A stretch of 64,000 nt of DNA from Oscillospiraceae bacterium (GTDB taxonomy: Bacteria > Bacillota > Clostridia > Oscillospirales > Oscillospiraceae), in contig JAFTVV010000022.1 in NCBI GenBank assembly GCA_017465625.1, forward strand, positions 62,001 to 126,000. Direction: 5' to 3'. Shown one piece after another: positions 27,101 through 34,385 of this stretch; the first letter of the stretch is position 1; each line of letters starts with the position of its first letter. The translations under genes were made by a program, and so were the position numbers. Under the pieces are notes generated by a model that worked only from the letters and a program-made list of their open reading frames with translations, was not told where the DNA came from and made no database searches.

Positions 27101-27619
27101 GGGGAGCATACATCGTCGGTTGCGCTCGGTAATGCGGTGCACAGCGTGATGCAGCGTATTGACTTTAAATGTTGTACATCTTTAGAGTCGATCTGTCAGG
27201 AATTGCAACGCCTGATTGCAGAAAAATGGATCGATGCGCAAATGGCAGAGAGCATCGATCCAATGATGCTTTGGCGCTTTTTTGATTCTGAGATCGGCAG
27301 AAAACTGATTTCCGCCGACCACGTTTTGCGCGAGTTTAAATTCTCTATTTTGGACGATGCAACCAAGTACGGCAATGCGTCCGAGGGAGACGAGATTTTG
27401 CTGCAGGGCGTTGTGGATTGCGCCATCGTTGAAGATGACGGAATCACCGTTTTGGATTTTAAAACAGACCGTGTAACCGAAGATACCCTTGCACAGGTCA
27501 CAGATTCCTACCGTCTGCAGGTTCAGGCCTACGCAAATGCGCTGCGCCGTATATTTGGAAAAGAGATTCAGGCCTCTTACCTGTATTTCTTCCGTATTTC
27601 CCAATTTATTTCCGTATAA
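24110..27619 (+). CDS. addA: ATP-dependent helicase/nuclease subunit A
   Basis: AddA is the motor and nuclease subunit of the AddAB recombination complex, the Firmicute counterpart of RecBCD. The 1169-residue protein has the UvrD/Rep helicase set: Walker A SAAAGSGKT near residue 20, VMVDEYQDTN as Walker B, VGDVKQSIYQFR, and VLYVAMTRAKDRL as motif VI. The C-terminal nuclease site is ITVLDFKTDRV. The start is GTG 24110 within the end of addB, with AAAAGGAGGTGG just upstream. A bidirectional terminator separates it from convergent gltX. Confidence 0.96.
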   Translation: MAEQLTEQQRMAVENRGGRLLVSAAAGSGKTKVLVDRLMLHLKQGNGKTNIDDFLIITYTKAAASELRAKIAKKLNEILAEQPHNKQLQRQLQRLYLAKISTVHSFCSEVLRQNAYRLDIPADFRIGEEDETLSLQVQAVEAVFEQAYEHPDEAFLRLVESHEFKRNQFELPNTILEIYKKSRCHCNPDKWLQKCADACAAEGISDASETMWGAYLIADLHSYLDTQISCYQKLIALAEADGRMPNSVANLQNTLSDLMHLRSLHRWDDVVACSTIDYGTLSFPKKDIDEDLRDLIKENRNRNKKELTDRLKLFTDGSDAVLHRLRSCKQSIHSMISLVNRFEKEYTRLKRSRRILDYSDLEHYAAELFCGKSRMETTALAREIGGRYCEVMVDEYQDTNEVQDAIFRAITQQKNNCFMVGDVKQSIYQFRLADPTLFLQKYHEYVPAEDAVDPQGRKITLNSNFRSAKNILDAANDVFSYCMTPKIGGLYYGDEERLNEGMPHISLGEPAVEFYGIQMADKGYDEEAEFVAQRVEQLCDGTHYVRDEQGLRPVAPSDIAILLRTGNVLGTVFQKALNDRGIQVNSSTDINLLTTEEINFLFAFLQVINNPMQDIPLLTVLASRVFGFTADALAQLRTNRKYGTVYDALCAGESEEATSFVQMLTGLRQEARHLSVSQLLDELFNRTKFDRIFGAFEDGAVRTANIRSFYQFACRFDESGRNDLTSFIEYIASLKNKGLRIPVDSALPGAVTITTIHKSKGLEYPVVIIPALSKSFDFRDGTAPVLFDKDLGIGLMGVDTNKRITYPTLAKKGIKQKIEENVMSEEMRVLYVAMTRAKDRLIMTYSSKNLEKKISNMISRMRIGEKDLLLQEATGMGDWVLISALRRAEAGCLFAGGLHTDDLVFSDEKWHIALVDNLQQMPVALCEDRTENPKEQSDFSPLKNTLTFTYDHIGSTMMPSKQTATQLKGRFKDQEAAEDAAIEKRQFFARREPSFINGEHTSSVALGNAVHSVMQRIDFKCCTSLESICQELQRLIAEKWIDAQMAESIDPMMLWRFFDSEIGRKLISADHVLREFKFSILDDATKYGNASEGDEILLQGVVDCAIVEDDGITVLDFKTDRVTEDTLAQVTDSYRLQVQAYANALRRIFGKEIQASYLYFFRISQFISV

Positions 27620-27622
27620 TGC

Positions 27623-27660
27623 AAAATTGCGCCTCAAAAATGAGGCGCAATTTTTGTTAT
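27623..27660. terminator. bidirectional terminator between addA and gltX
   Basis: Thirteen-bp stem (27623-27635 with 27642-27654) with A tract on one side and T tract on the other, serving both convergent genes. Confidence 0.9.
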
Positions 27661-29306
27661 TATTTAAGGTTTTCGATGGCGTTGCGAATTCTTGCCACAG
27701 AGCGTTCTTTGCCGAGAATCTGCATCACGGTGTACAGGTCCGGGGAATTGGTTTTGCCGGTAACAGCCTGACGAATGAAGGTTGAGATATGAGAAACTGT
27801 TCCGGGGTAGGCGGAGGGGTCTGCCTTGTAGGCCTTCATATCTGTTGTGAAACCAAGTTCCTCGGTAATGGCTTTTACTTTCTCAAACCATACACCCGAA
27901 TCGTCGTTTTCGTCATAGACGGAGATGAACTTTTCCAGTGCAGAAATAATGGTTTCCTTAGAGAAGCCCTCGTCAAAAACAGGTGTTTCCAGATATTCGT
28001 CATAGAAGAAGCCCATATAAGGCTTTGCTTCCTTCCAGGTTGCCAGATCCTTTCTCGGCTTTTTGCCGCCACGACCAATGGCCAGGATGGAAACAGCATA
28101 ATCCTTGTCCGCAGCGAGTTTTGCGCCAAAGTCGGGATCAAACTCATTTGCCCATTCTGTAAGCAGTAAATAGGCTTTTTCAGCATCCATTTTGGCAATT
28201 TCGTTTTTGCTCACATCCGTGAGTTTGGCGTAGTCAAAAAGGTTGCCGGCAGGATTCAGCTTTTTCGGGCTGAAGTTAAACTCGTCGGAAGGTGCGTCGG
28301 GATTTGCTCTGCGCCAGTCTTCGTAGTTGGAGTTTAACAGCGTCATCAGGTATTCGTAGACGGCTTCAACAGGGAAGCCCTCTGCTTTATAGAACGTCAG
28401 TGCCAATTCCGGGTCTTTGCGCTTGCTCAGCTTCCGCTTGGAAGTGCCGTCCATCTTCATCAGAGGTCCGATGTGGACGTACTTGGGAAGCTTAAAGCCC
28501 AAAGTTTTAAACAGCTGAATGTGGAAGGGGAGACTGGGCAGCCACTCGTCACCACGGACAACGTGGGTGGTTTTCATCAGATGGTCATCCACAGCGTGTG
28601 CAAAGTGATAAGTGGGAATACCGTCGGATTTCAGCAACACGTGGTCTACATTGTTTTCGGTGATGGTCAGCTTGCCTTTGACCAGGTCGTCAAATTTAAA
28701 CTGATTTTCAATTGATCCGGTGGAGCGAAAACGCAAAACCCAGGGCATACCCTTTTGAAGCTGTGCCTGAATATCCTCCAGAGATCGGTCACGCCATATG
28801 GCGTACGGGCCGTAGTAGCCGGTTGTTTCTTTGTTGGCTTCCTGTTTTTCACGCATAGCGGCCAATTCTTCTTCGGTGCAGAAACAGGGATAGGCATTGC
28901 CTTCGCTGACCAGCTTCTTTGCAAATACGTGATAAATCGCTGCTCTTTGACGCTGACGGTAAGGGCCGTACTCACCACTGTCGCCATCTACGGTAGCGCC
29001 TTCGTCGAAGGAGATGCCGTAGTGCTTCAGGGTGTTGATGAGTACCTCAACAGCACCGGGGACTTCTCTTTTTGCATCGGTATCCTCCACGCGCAGAAAC
29101 AGAACGCCGCCGCTTCTGTGCGCCATACGTTCAGAGGTCAGTCCCTGCACCAGATTACCCAAGTGGACGAAGCCGGTAGGGGAGGGTGCCATTCTGGTGA
29201 TGACCGCACCTTCCGGTGTGTTGCGATCGGGGAAGCGGGCTTCAATCTCTTCGGGCGTCTCAGTGACGTTAGGGAAAAGCAGGTTTGCTAAAGCGGTATA
29301 ATCCAT
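27660..29306 (-). CDS. gltX: glutamate--tRNA ligase
   Basis: Charges tRNA-Glu; in organisms lacking GlnRS it also misacylates tRNA-Gln for GatCAB, which is common in Clostridia but not shown here. The 548 residues are longer than the classic 470-490. Signatures are MAPSPTGFVHLGNL (HIGH region, near residue 40) and KRKLSKRKDPE (KMSKS equivalent). A zinc-binding cysteine set is not obvious. Start ATG 29306 follows GAGGT about 7 bases upstream; the frame stays open further upstream but without a ribosome site. It is divergent from trpS. Confidence 0.95.
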   Translation of the reverse strand: MDYTALANLLFPNVTETPEEIEARFPDRNTPEGAVITRMAPSPTGFVHLGNLVQGLTSERMAHRSGGVLFLRVEDTDAKREVPGAVEVLINTLKHYGISFDEGATVDGDSGEYGPYRQRQRAAIYHVFAKKLVSEGNAYPCFCTEEELAAMREKQEANKETTGYYGPYAIWRDRSLEDIQAQLQKGMPWVLRFRSTGSIENQFKFDDLVKGKLTITENNVDHVLLKSDGIPTYHFAHAVDDHLMKTTHVVRGDEWLPSLPFHIQLFKTLGFKLPKYVHIGPLMKMDGTSKRKLSKRKDPELALTFYKAEGFPVEAVYEYLMTLLNSNYEDWRRANPDAPSDEFNFSPKKLNPAGNLFDYAKLTDVSKNEIAKMDAEKAYLLLTEWANEFDPDFGAKLAADKDYAVSILAIGRGGKKPRKDLATWKEAKPYMGFFYDEYLETPVFDEGFSKETIISALEKFISVYDENDDSGVWFEKVKAITEELGFTTDMKAYKADPSAYPGTVSHISTFIRQAVTGKTNSPDLYTVMQILGKERSVARIRNAIENLK

Positions 29307-29339
29307 ATAATCTACCTCATTGGTGTAAATTTCCCATAT

Positions 29340-29369
29340 AATATAACACAGGTTGCCTGTATAAGTCAA
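29340..29369 (-). promoter_or_regulatory. promoter of gltX
   Basis: Reading leftward: TTGACT (29364-29369), 18-base spacer, TATATT (29340-29345). Confidence 0.5.
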
Positions 29370-29376
29370 TTTCCCG

Positions 29377-29405
29377 TTGCGTTTTTTAGCGGATTATGCT
29401 AATAT
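29377..29405 (+). promoter_or_regulatory. promoter of trpS
   Basis: TTGCGT (29377-29382), 17-base spacer, TAATAT (29400-29405). A 6-bp GC-rich hairpin (29420-29425 with 29437-29442) lies in the short leader. Confidence 0.5.
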
Positions 29406-29467
29406 ATTTTAAAGAAGCTTGCCGCCGGATGTTCGCGCGGCAGAGTTTTGGAAAAGAGGAATAGGTT

Positions 29468-30481
29468 ATGGAAGAAGTTGTACAAAAAAAGAGAATGCTT
29501 TCCGGCATCAAGCCCTCCGGTGATTTAACCCTGGGTTCTTACTTAGGAGCGATCAAGAATTGGGCAGAGCGTGCCGATGAATACGATTGTTATTATTTTA
29601 TGGCAGACCTGCATGCCATTACGGTGCGGCAGAATCCTGCAGATCTGCGCCGCAGAACGCTGGAGCAGCTTGCACAGTATATTGCCTGCGGCTTAGACCC
29701 TGAAAAAAATACGCTGTTTATTCAGAGCCACGTGCATCAGCACGCAGAGCTTGGCTGGGTTTTGCAGTGCTACTCTATGTTCGGCGAGCTGAGCAGAATG
29801 ACCCAATTTAAAGACAAATCTGCAAAAAATGCCGATAATATCAATGGCGGCTTGTTTTCTTATCCCAGCTTGATGGCCGGTGATATTTTGCTGTATCAGC
29901 CCGATTTGGTGCCGGTGGGTGAGGATCAAAAGCAGCACGTGGAGCTTTGCCATACCATTGCGCGCCGCTTTAACGGGGTATACGGGGACGTGTTTAAGAT
30001 TCCTGAGCCCTTTGTGCCCAAGGTTGGTGCCCGGATTATGAGTTTGACCAATCCCCTGGCGAAGATGTCAAAATCGGAAAATGAGGATACCGGTCGTGTG
30101 TTGGTGATGGACCCACCTGAGGTCATTATGAAGCAGTTTAAGCGTGCCATTACCGATTCCGATACCACCAATTGCGTCCGTTACGACAAAGAAAACAAAC
30201 CCGGTGTTGCCAACCTGATGACCATCTACTCAGCCTGTACCGGCAAAACCTTTGAGCAGATTGAGCAGGAGTTTGATGGATTGGGTTACGGTGTGTTTAA
30301 GCCCAAGGTGGGCGAGGCGGTTGTGGAAACACTTCGTCCCATCCGCGAGGAAACACTGCGCATTATGAAGGATAAGGCTTACTTGGAGGGCGTGTTCCGT
30401 GATGGCGCACAAAGAGCCTCCTACGTAGCAGAAAAGACCCTTCGTAAGGTTTATAAGAAGCTTGGATTTGTAGCCAAATAA
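29468..30481 (+). CDS. trpS: tryptophan--tRNA ligase
   Basis: Charges tRNA-Trp. The 337-residue protein has the class I marks: SGIKPSGDLTLGSYLGA (HIGH equivalent) and LAKMSKSENEDTG (KMSKS). DLVPVGEDQKQHVEL is the conserved tryptophan pocket region. Size and motifs fit the TrpRS family. The ATG follows AAGAGGAATAGGTT. Unlike cysS and tyrS here, no T-box core is visible in its short leader. A strong terminator follows. Confidence 0.97.
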   Translation: MEEVVQKKRMLSGIKPSGDLTLGSYLGAIKNWAERADEYDCYYFMADLHAITVRQNPADLRRRTLEQLAQYIACGLDPEKNTLFIQSHVHQHAELGWVLQCYSMFGELSRMTQFKDKSAKNADNINGGLFSYPSLMAGDILLYQPDLVPVGEDQKQHVELCHTIARRFNGVYGDVFKIPEPFVPKVGARIMSLTNPLAKMSKSENEDTGRVLVMDPPEVIMKQFKRAITDSDTTNCVRYDKENKPGVANLMTIYSACTGKTFEQIEQEFDGLGYGVFKPKVGEAVVETLRPIREETLRIMKDKAYLEGVFRDGAQRASYVAEKTLRKVYKKLGFVAK

Positions 30482-30483
30482 GT

Positions 30484-30513
30484 AAAAGCAGTTCCGTTTC
30501 GGAACTGCTTTTT
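30484..30513 (+). terminator. trpS terminator
   Basis: Twelve-bp stem (30484-30495 with 30501-30512) with T tract, directly after trpS and touching the end of the convergent small gene. Confidence 0.9.
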
Positions 30514-30814
30514 ACAATATAAAGTATAGCGCGATTGTTAAAAGGGCGTTATTTCGGTCTTCTTTAGAGTCGCCTGCCATCAGCAGCAGCAGTAAAATGA
30601 CGATCAGATCCCCCATATCAAAGTCGCTGCCGAATAATTGTTTGATAAAGCTCAGGGGATTTCCTGAAAAATGTCGGTCATTTGCTGTAAAATTCTGCAG
30701 ATGTTGGTGCTGTTCAAAGGAAGCGGAGTGATCTTGTTTCACGTTTTTGGTGTTGTCTGGAATTCTGTTTCGTGCATAAGAACCATCCGGATTGGGTATA
30801 TATCGATTATACAT
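30512..30814 (-). CDS. small unknown protein with hydrophobic C-terminus
   Basis: One hundred residues, last gene of a three-gene unit. The N-terminal two thirds are polar and Asn/His rich (RYIPNPDGSYARN); the C-terminal third holds a hydrophobic stretch DLIVILLLLLMAG, a charged SKEDRNN turn and a second hydrophobic piece ALLTIALYFIL. This suggests membrane association by the C-terminus. I do not recognise a family with certainty, though clusters of such short hydrophobic-tail proteins occur in other Clostridia. The gap to the gene before it is four bases. Confidence 0.65.
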   Translation of the reverse strand: MYNRYIPNPDGSYARNRIPDNTKNVKQDHSASFEQHQHLQNFTANDRHFSGNPLSFIKQLFGSDFDMGDLIVILLLLLMAGDSKEDRNNALLTIALYFIL

Positions 30815-30818
30815 TCTT

Positions 30819-31139
30819 TCACCTGCCTAAAAGGGAGGTGGCAAGACCGGCCATTTTTGCCGCTTGCATTGCCCGTTCCAATCTGCTGATGCGATTTCCC
30901 TTCAAATAAGGCTGTAATGCGTGCAGCAGCGCCCGTTGATTACTGTCAATGTTGCTTTTTTGTGCGAATCCGGAGAGCTTTTGTAACATTTGCAGATCCA
31001 CACCGGCTAAAGGGTTATTTGGAGGGGGCGGTGTCTGCTCCTGCGGCTGTTGCCCAAAAGACTGCGCCATCGTCATGATTTGTTCCATCAGTGCAGGGTT
31101 ATTCATTACTGCAGAAAGCTGATCTTCCAATTCACTCAT
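30819..31139 (-). CDS. small unknown helical protein
   Basis: One hundred and six residues, predicted mostly helical: an N-terminal SELEDQLSAVMNNPALMEQIM helix, a Gln/Pro-rich linker (QPQEQTPPPPNN), and a C-terminal basic helical half ending SRLERAMQAAKMAGLATSLLGR. No catalytic or binding motif is visible and no membrane span is clear. It overlaps the preceding gene by 8 bases, so the two are probably translated together. Function unknown. Confidence 0.65.
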   Translation of the reverse strand: MSELEDQLSAVMNNPALMEQIMTMAQSFGQQPQEQTPPPPNNPLAGVDLQMLQKLSGFAQKSNIDSNQRALLHALQPYLKGNRISRLERAMQAAKMAGLATSLLGR

Positions 31140-31365
31140 TGCCGTTTTTCATCTCCTTTAGAAGCTTTTGAATTTGGGCATCGTTTAATACACCGGACAG
31201 TGTTTTTTGTGCATCGGCAAAATTGCCGCTTGCGGCTTGCTTTTTTGCTGTTTCCACTGATTGCCCACCGTTTTGCTGCAAAATTTGGATGAGTTTTTGT
31301 CCCTGAGGTGATTTGGCAAACTGCATAACATTTTCAATATCCTTTTTTGTTGGCTTTTGATGCAT
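31132..31365 (-). CDS. small unknown helical protein, first gene of the three-gene unit
   Basis: Seventy-seven residues with a strong ribosome site (AGGAGGTG). It is predicted to be all helical, with two similar halves: an N-terminal IENVMQFAKSPQGQKLIQIL and a C-terminal ADAQKTLSGVLNDAQIQKLLKEM. The pattern of short amphipathic helices without catalytic motifs suggests a protein-protein interaction role. It starts the unit 31365-30512, divergent from the phosphodiesterase. Function unknown. Confidence 0.65.
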   Translation of the reverse strand: MHQKPTKKDIENVMQFAKSPQGQKLIQILQQNGGQSVETAKKQAASGNFADAQKTLSGVLNDAQIQKLLKEMKNGNE

Positions 31366-31487
31366 ATATACACCTCCTGTCCCAAATGGTCACTTTTTAA
31401 ATGAATATGAAATGCTCCATAGCTTTTTCTGCAAAAGTGTGCTATAATGCGCTCAAAGTAATATATGCAATTCAGAACGGTGGGTGA

Positions 31488-31997
31488 ATGATGAATATTC
31501 TTGTGCTTTCCGATTCCCACGCTGCATTAAGTTTTATGCGGCTGTGTATAGACCGAATAAAACCTGATGAAGTAATTCATTTGGGCGATTACTACGAGGA
31601 TGCCCAATGCCTGCAAGAAGAGTATGGGCATATCCCGTTTCACATCGTACCCGGAAATTGTGACCGTTACCGTTGTGATCCGGACTTACCCCGTGTATTA
31701 TGTTATGAAATTGACGGCGTAAAAATGCTAATGACCCACGGACATCATTATCATGTCAAAATGGGGATCGGCGGACTGGTAGCGGAGGCGCGTCGCCGCG
31801 GTGCCGGGATTGCCCTTTACGGCCATACCCATTGCCCGGATTGCCATTGCGAGGATGATGGACTGTGGGTAGTAAATCCGGGAACCTGCGGAAGCTACGG
31901 CGGCACGGCCGCAATCATTACCACCAAAGATCAAAAAATATCCGCCTGTCGCATCATAACGCAGGCGGATCTGGAGGATCGTATTGAAGTCCAATAG
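31488..31997 (+). CDS. YfcE/MJ0936-type metallophosphodiesterase
   Basis: A 169-residue calcineurin-like phosphoesterase. The metal-binding motifs are in order: LSDSHA (D and H), HLGDYYED (GD), VPGNCDR (GNCD, the N of GNHD-type motifs), MLMTHGHHY (GH) and LYGHTHCP (GHTH). This set places it with YfcE-type enzymes that hydrolyse phosphodiesters with manganese or similar metals. The natural substrate is not known. An unusual cysteine cluster CPDCHC follows GHTH. ATG 31488 and 31491 are both possible starts. Confidence 0.88.
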   Translation: MMNILVLSDSHAALSFMRLCIDRIKPDEVIHLGDYYEDAQCLQEEYGHIPFHIVPGNCDRYRCDPDLPRVLCYEIDGVKMLMTHGHHYHVKMGIGGLVAEARRRGAGIALYGHTHCPDCHCEDDGLWVVNPGTCGSYGGTAAIITTKDQKISACRIITQADLEDRIEVQ

Positions 31998-32010
31998 CAT
32001 AAAGTACAGG

Positions 32011-32172
32011 TCAGGCAACCACCGCAAGAAGCAGCAACGCGGAGGCAATACCTGCAGAGCAGGCGACGATCAGCAGGTGATCTACAGTCTTGTGCATTAG
32101 CTCACGACGGGTAGCGGCATTGGGATAAGGTGCGAATGGAAAATCACGTTTACTTAAGGTTTGAGTTTTCAT
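32011..32172 (-). CDS. 53-residue single-span membrane protein
   Basis: A short gene with an excellent ribosome site (AAAGGAGGA, 6 bases before ATG). The product has a polar, basic N-terminus (MKTQTLSKRDF, then NAATRREL) and one hydrophobic C-terminal helix (LLIVACSAGIASALLLLAVVA) ending at the stop, so it resembles a tail-anchored or small regulatory membrane protein. It lies alone between the phosphodiesterase and another small membrane protein on the opposite strand. The start signal, amino-acid pattern and clean stop argue that it is real. Function unknown. Confidence 0.72.
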   Translation of the reverse strand: MKTQTLSKRDFPFAPYPNAATRRELMHKTVDHLLIVACSAGIASALLLLAVVA

Positions 32173-32266
32173 AATGTATCCTCCTTTTCTTTATGGGCCT
32201 ATCATAACTTGTTTTCGGTACAATAAACCGGACATAAACAATCTTGCGAAAAATTGCCGTAAAATC

Positions 32267-32295
32267 TTGCATAATTCTAAAAATTATGCTAAAAT
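32267..32295 (+). promoter_or_regulatory. promoter of the membrane protein gene at 32322
   Basis: TTGCAT (32267-32272), 17-base spacer, TAAAAT (32290-32295). Confidence 0.5.
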
Positions 32296-32321
32296 ATAAT
32301 GTAATTTGAGCCGGAGGTGGT

Positions 32322-32747
32322 ATGATGAATATATTTACCAAAATGAAAAATAAATTCCAGGCCACTCGGCAGGAATTTAAGTCAGACAAGGAAAATGCCC
32401 AAAAGGAAGGAAATCTTTTTAAGGTTACCTGTCAGTGGATTTACAAATTGCGCAGTGTATTTCTTTCTGTTCCTGTGATTTTTGGTATGATTTTTCTGGC
32501 TATTCGGAATGCCGCTGCGCTTCCTGCAGAAGTAAATATTTATTTTCCCAAATTTTCTGACGGATTGATCAAAATTTCTATGGCAACGATCGGGCATACA
32601 GAAGCGGTGATCATTCCCGTGCTTATTACGACGATTGCGTTGATTATGATGTTTATTTCCCGTCGTGTATGTCTGCCCTGGCTGGTGAGCTTGTTTTCCT
32701 TGGCACTTCCTGTGTTCTTCTGGTTTACCAGCGTTTTTCCCGGATAA
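32322..32747 (+). CDS. unknown membrane protein with three spans
   Basis: One hundred and forty-one residues. A charged N-terminal segment (about 1-45, rich in Lys and Gln) precedes three hydrophobic segments: FLSVPVIFGMIFLAI, AVIIPVLITTIALIMMFI and PWLVSLFSLALPVFFWF. The short charged turn SRRVC lies between the second and third. No family was recognised. The ribosome site GGAGGTGG serves either ATG 32322 or 32325. A GC-rich hairpin follows but without a good T tract. Confidence 0.7.
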   Translation: MMNIFTKMKNKFQATRQEFKSDKENAQKEGNLFKVTCQWIYKLRSVFLSVPVIFGMIFLAIRNAAALPAEVNIYFPKFSDGLIKISMATIGHTEAVIIPVLITTIALIMMFISRRVCLPWLVSLFSLALPVFFWFTSVFPG

Positions 32748-32801
32748 TTTATTGCCCCATCCTGCAATTAGGATGGGGCTTAGTGTATAAGGGTGTTTGT
32801 G

Positions 32802-33860
32802 ATGGAAAAAGAAAAGTTGGAATTGAATGATTTGGCAGATGCCATCCTGCCTTGGTACTATACCCATCAGCGAGAGCTTCCGTGGCGTCAGGACCGTGAC
32901 GCGTATCATATTTGGGTTTCGGAAATTATGCTTCAGCAGACCCGTGTGGAAGCGGTGAAAGGGTATTATAACCGCTTTATGGAGGCGCTTCCAACGGTTG
33001 CAGACCTGGCAAATGCTTCGGATGCGCGGCTTTCAAAGCTTTGGGAGGGACTGGGATATTACTCTCGTGTGCGTAATCTCCACAAAGCTGCGCAGGTGAT
33101 TATGGAAAAGCATCAGGGTGTATTTCCCAAGGAGTATGAAGAGATTATAGCCCTTCCCGGCATTGGCCCTTATACAGCCGGTGCTGTTTGCTCCATTGCA
33201 TTTAATCAGAAGACACCGGCTGTTGACGGAAATGTATTGCGTCTTTGGAGCAGACTCACAAATGATTTTCGTGCCGTTGACCAGCCTGCCTTCCGCAAGG
33301 ATGCTACAGCAGCGCTAAAGGCAATATATCCCCAAAATGCAGGCGACTTTACGCAGGCACTGATGGAATTGGGGGCTACGGTTTGTGGACCGGATAAAGC
33401 ACCGGATTGCGGCCGATGTCCTTGCGCCTCCTTCTGCAAGGCGCATCAGCTGGGCACTGCGCAGGAGCTTCCTGTTCGCCTGCCGAAAAAACAGCGCCGT
33501 ATTGAGTATAAGACGGTTTTTGTTCTTCACGCAAAGGATCTGTACGCAATCTCGAAGAGACCGGCCAAGGGACTGCTTGCAGGGATGTGGCAGTTTCCGA
33601 ATACGGACGGTTTTTTAAGCCCGACGGAGGCAGTGGATTACCTGCAAAAGCAGAACATTCGAGTTGAAAATATCACAAAAGAAGTGGAGCGCACCCACAT
33701 TTTTACGCATATTCAGTGGAATATGCGATGTTACTATCTGGATGTTGGCGGTGTTTTGCCAAACCTACATTGGCGCACCTTGGAGCAAATCCGATCGGAA
33801 GAGGCTTTGCCCACAGCTTTCAGAATATTCCTTCCGGACGAAAAACAAGCCCCTGCTTGA
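32802..33860 (+). CDS. mutY: adenine DNA glycosylase
   Basis: MutY removes adenine mispaired with 8-oxoguanine. The 352-residue protein has the N-terminal glycosylase with WVSEIMLQQTRVE, the helix-hairpin-helix LPGIGPYTAGAV and catalytic Asp in PAVDGNVLR. An iron-sulphur motif follows as C-x7-C-x2-C-x5-C; the first spacing is one longer than the common x6. The C-terminal part is a NUDIX-like 8-oxoG recognition domain (GLLAGMWQFPN). I use ATG 32802, about 8 bases after AAGGG; a GTG at 32793 would add three residues. Confidence 0.94.
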   Translation: MEKEKLELNDLADAILPWYYTHQRELPWRQDRDAYHIWVSEIMLQQTRVEAVKGYYNRFMEALPTVADLANASDARLSKLWEGLGYYSRVRNLHKAAQVIMEKHQGVFPKEYEEIIALPGIGPYTAGAVCSIAFNQKTPAVDGNVLRLWSRLTNDFRAVDQPAFRKDATAALKAIYPQNAGDFTQALMELGATVCGPDKAPDCGRCPCASFCKAHQLGTAQELPVRLPKKQRRIEYKTVFVLHAKDLYAISKRPAKGLLAGMWQFPNTDGFLSPTEAVDYLQKQNIRVENITKEVERTHIFTHIQWNMRCYYLDVGGVLPNLHWRTLEQIRSEEALPTAFRIFLPDEKQAPA

Positions 33861-33880
33861 TAAGCAAGGGCTTGTTTTCA
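33842..33880. terminator. bidirectional terminator between mutY and the thioesterase gene
   Basis: Long stem acaagcccctgctt with aagcaagggcttgt (one imperfect pair, a G-U when read on the minus strand) flanked by A and T tracts; it overlaps the last codons of mutY. Confidence 0.8.
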
Positions 33881-34264
33881 TAATTTTGTGTAGGCTTTGT
33901 CCAGGAAACGCTGGACGTTGATCATTGCTCTTTTGTGTATGCCTTCGCCGATCTTTCCGGCTTCGTCAAAAGCTTCCACCTTGAAGGTGATCATGCTTCC
34001 GTCTACGGCAATGACCTCTGCCTCTGCCCAAACCTCCAGTCCTACCGGCGTTGCAGACAGATGGTTGATTTCCAGATATGTACCAACCGATGTTTTGTCG
34101 TCTGAAATTGCCTGCTCAATGGCTTCACAGGCAGCGCCTTCCATCAGTGCCACCATACAGGGGGTGGCATAAACAAGCAAACTGCCGGAGCCAACCTCTA
34201 AAGCAGTATCTGCCTTTTCAACGTCTGTGCGGACGACGCCCTTCATACCAACAGTGATTTCCAT
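33878..34264 (-). CDS. FlK-like hot-dog thioesterase
   Basis: One hundred and twenty-eight residues with a hot-dog fold pattern. The catalytic spacing of fluoroacetyl-CoA thioesterase FlK is preserved: Thr in ATPCMVALME, Glu eight residues later, and His 26 residues after that in EINHLSAT. FlK itself hydrolyses fluoroacetyl-CoA, but close relatives in anaerobes act on other, mostly unknown, acyl-CoA esters, so only thioesterase activity is claimed. Start ATG 34264 follows AAAGGA; upstream in-frame codons lack a ribosome site. It stands alone, convergent with mutY and divergent from pncB. Confidence 0.82.
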   Translation of the reverse strand: MEITVGMKGVVRTDVEKADTALEVGSGSLLVYATPCMVALMEGAACEAIEQAISDDKTSVGTYLEINHLSATPVGLEVWAEAEVIAVDGSMITFKVEAFDEAGKIGEGIHKRAMINVQRFLDKAYTKL

Positions 34265-34324
34265 ACAATCACATCCTTTCACATCAATTATAACTTTAAA
34301 GGGTACTTGGGTCAATAAAAAAGA

Positions 34325-34353
34325 TTGATATTTTCAAACGGTTGCCTTATAAT
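34325..34353 (+). promoter_or_regulatory. promoter of pncB
   Basis: TTGATA (34325-34330), 17-base spacer, TATAAT (34348-34353). Confidence 0.6.
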
Positions 34354-34385
34354 AAGAAAAACTTAAAGATAAAGAGGTGTTCACA

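Noticed and set aside
29420..29442. Hairpin in the trpS leader as an attenuator or T-box terminator
   Set aside because: Only six GC pairs, four T residues and no T-box core; too weak to call.
32752..32782. Ten-bp GC-rich hairpin after the membrane protein gene as a terminator
   Set aside because: No T tract follows on the plus strand, so it is not a convincing intrinsic terminator; it could be an mRNA stability element.
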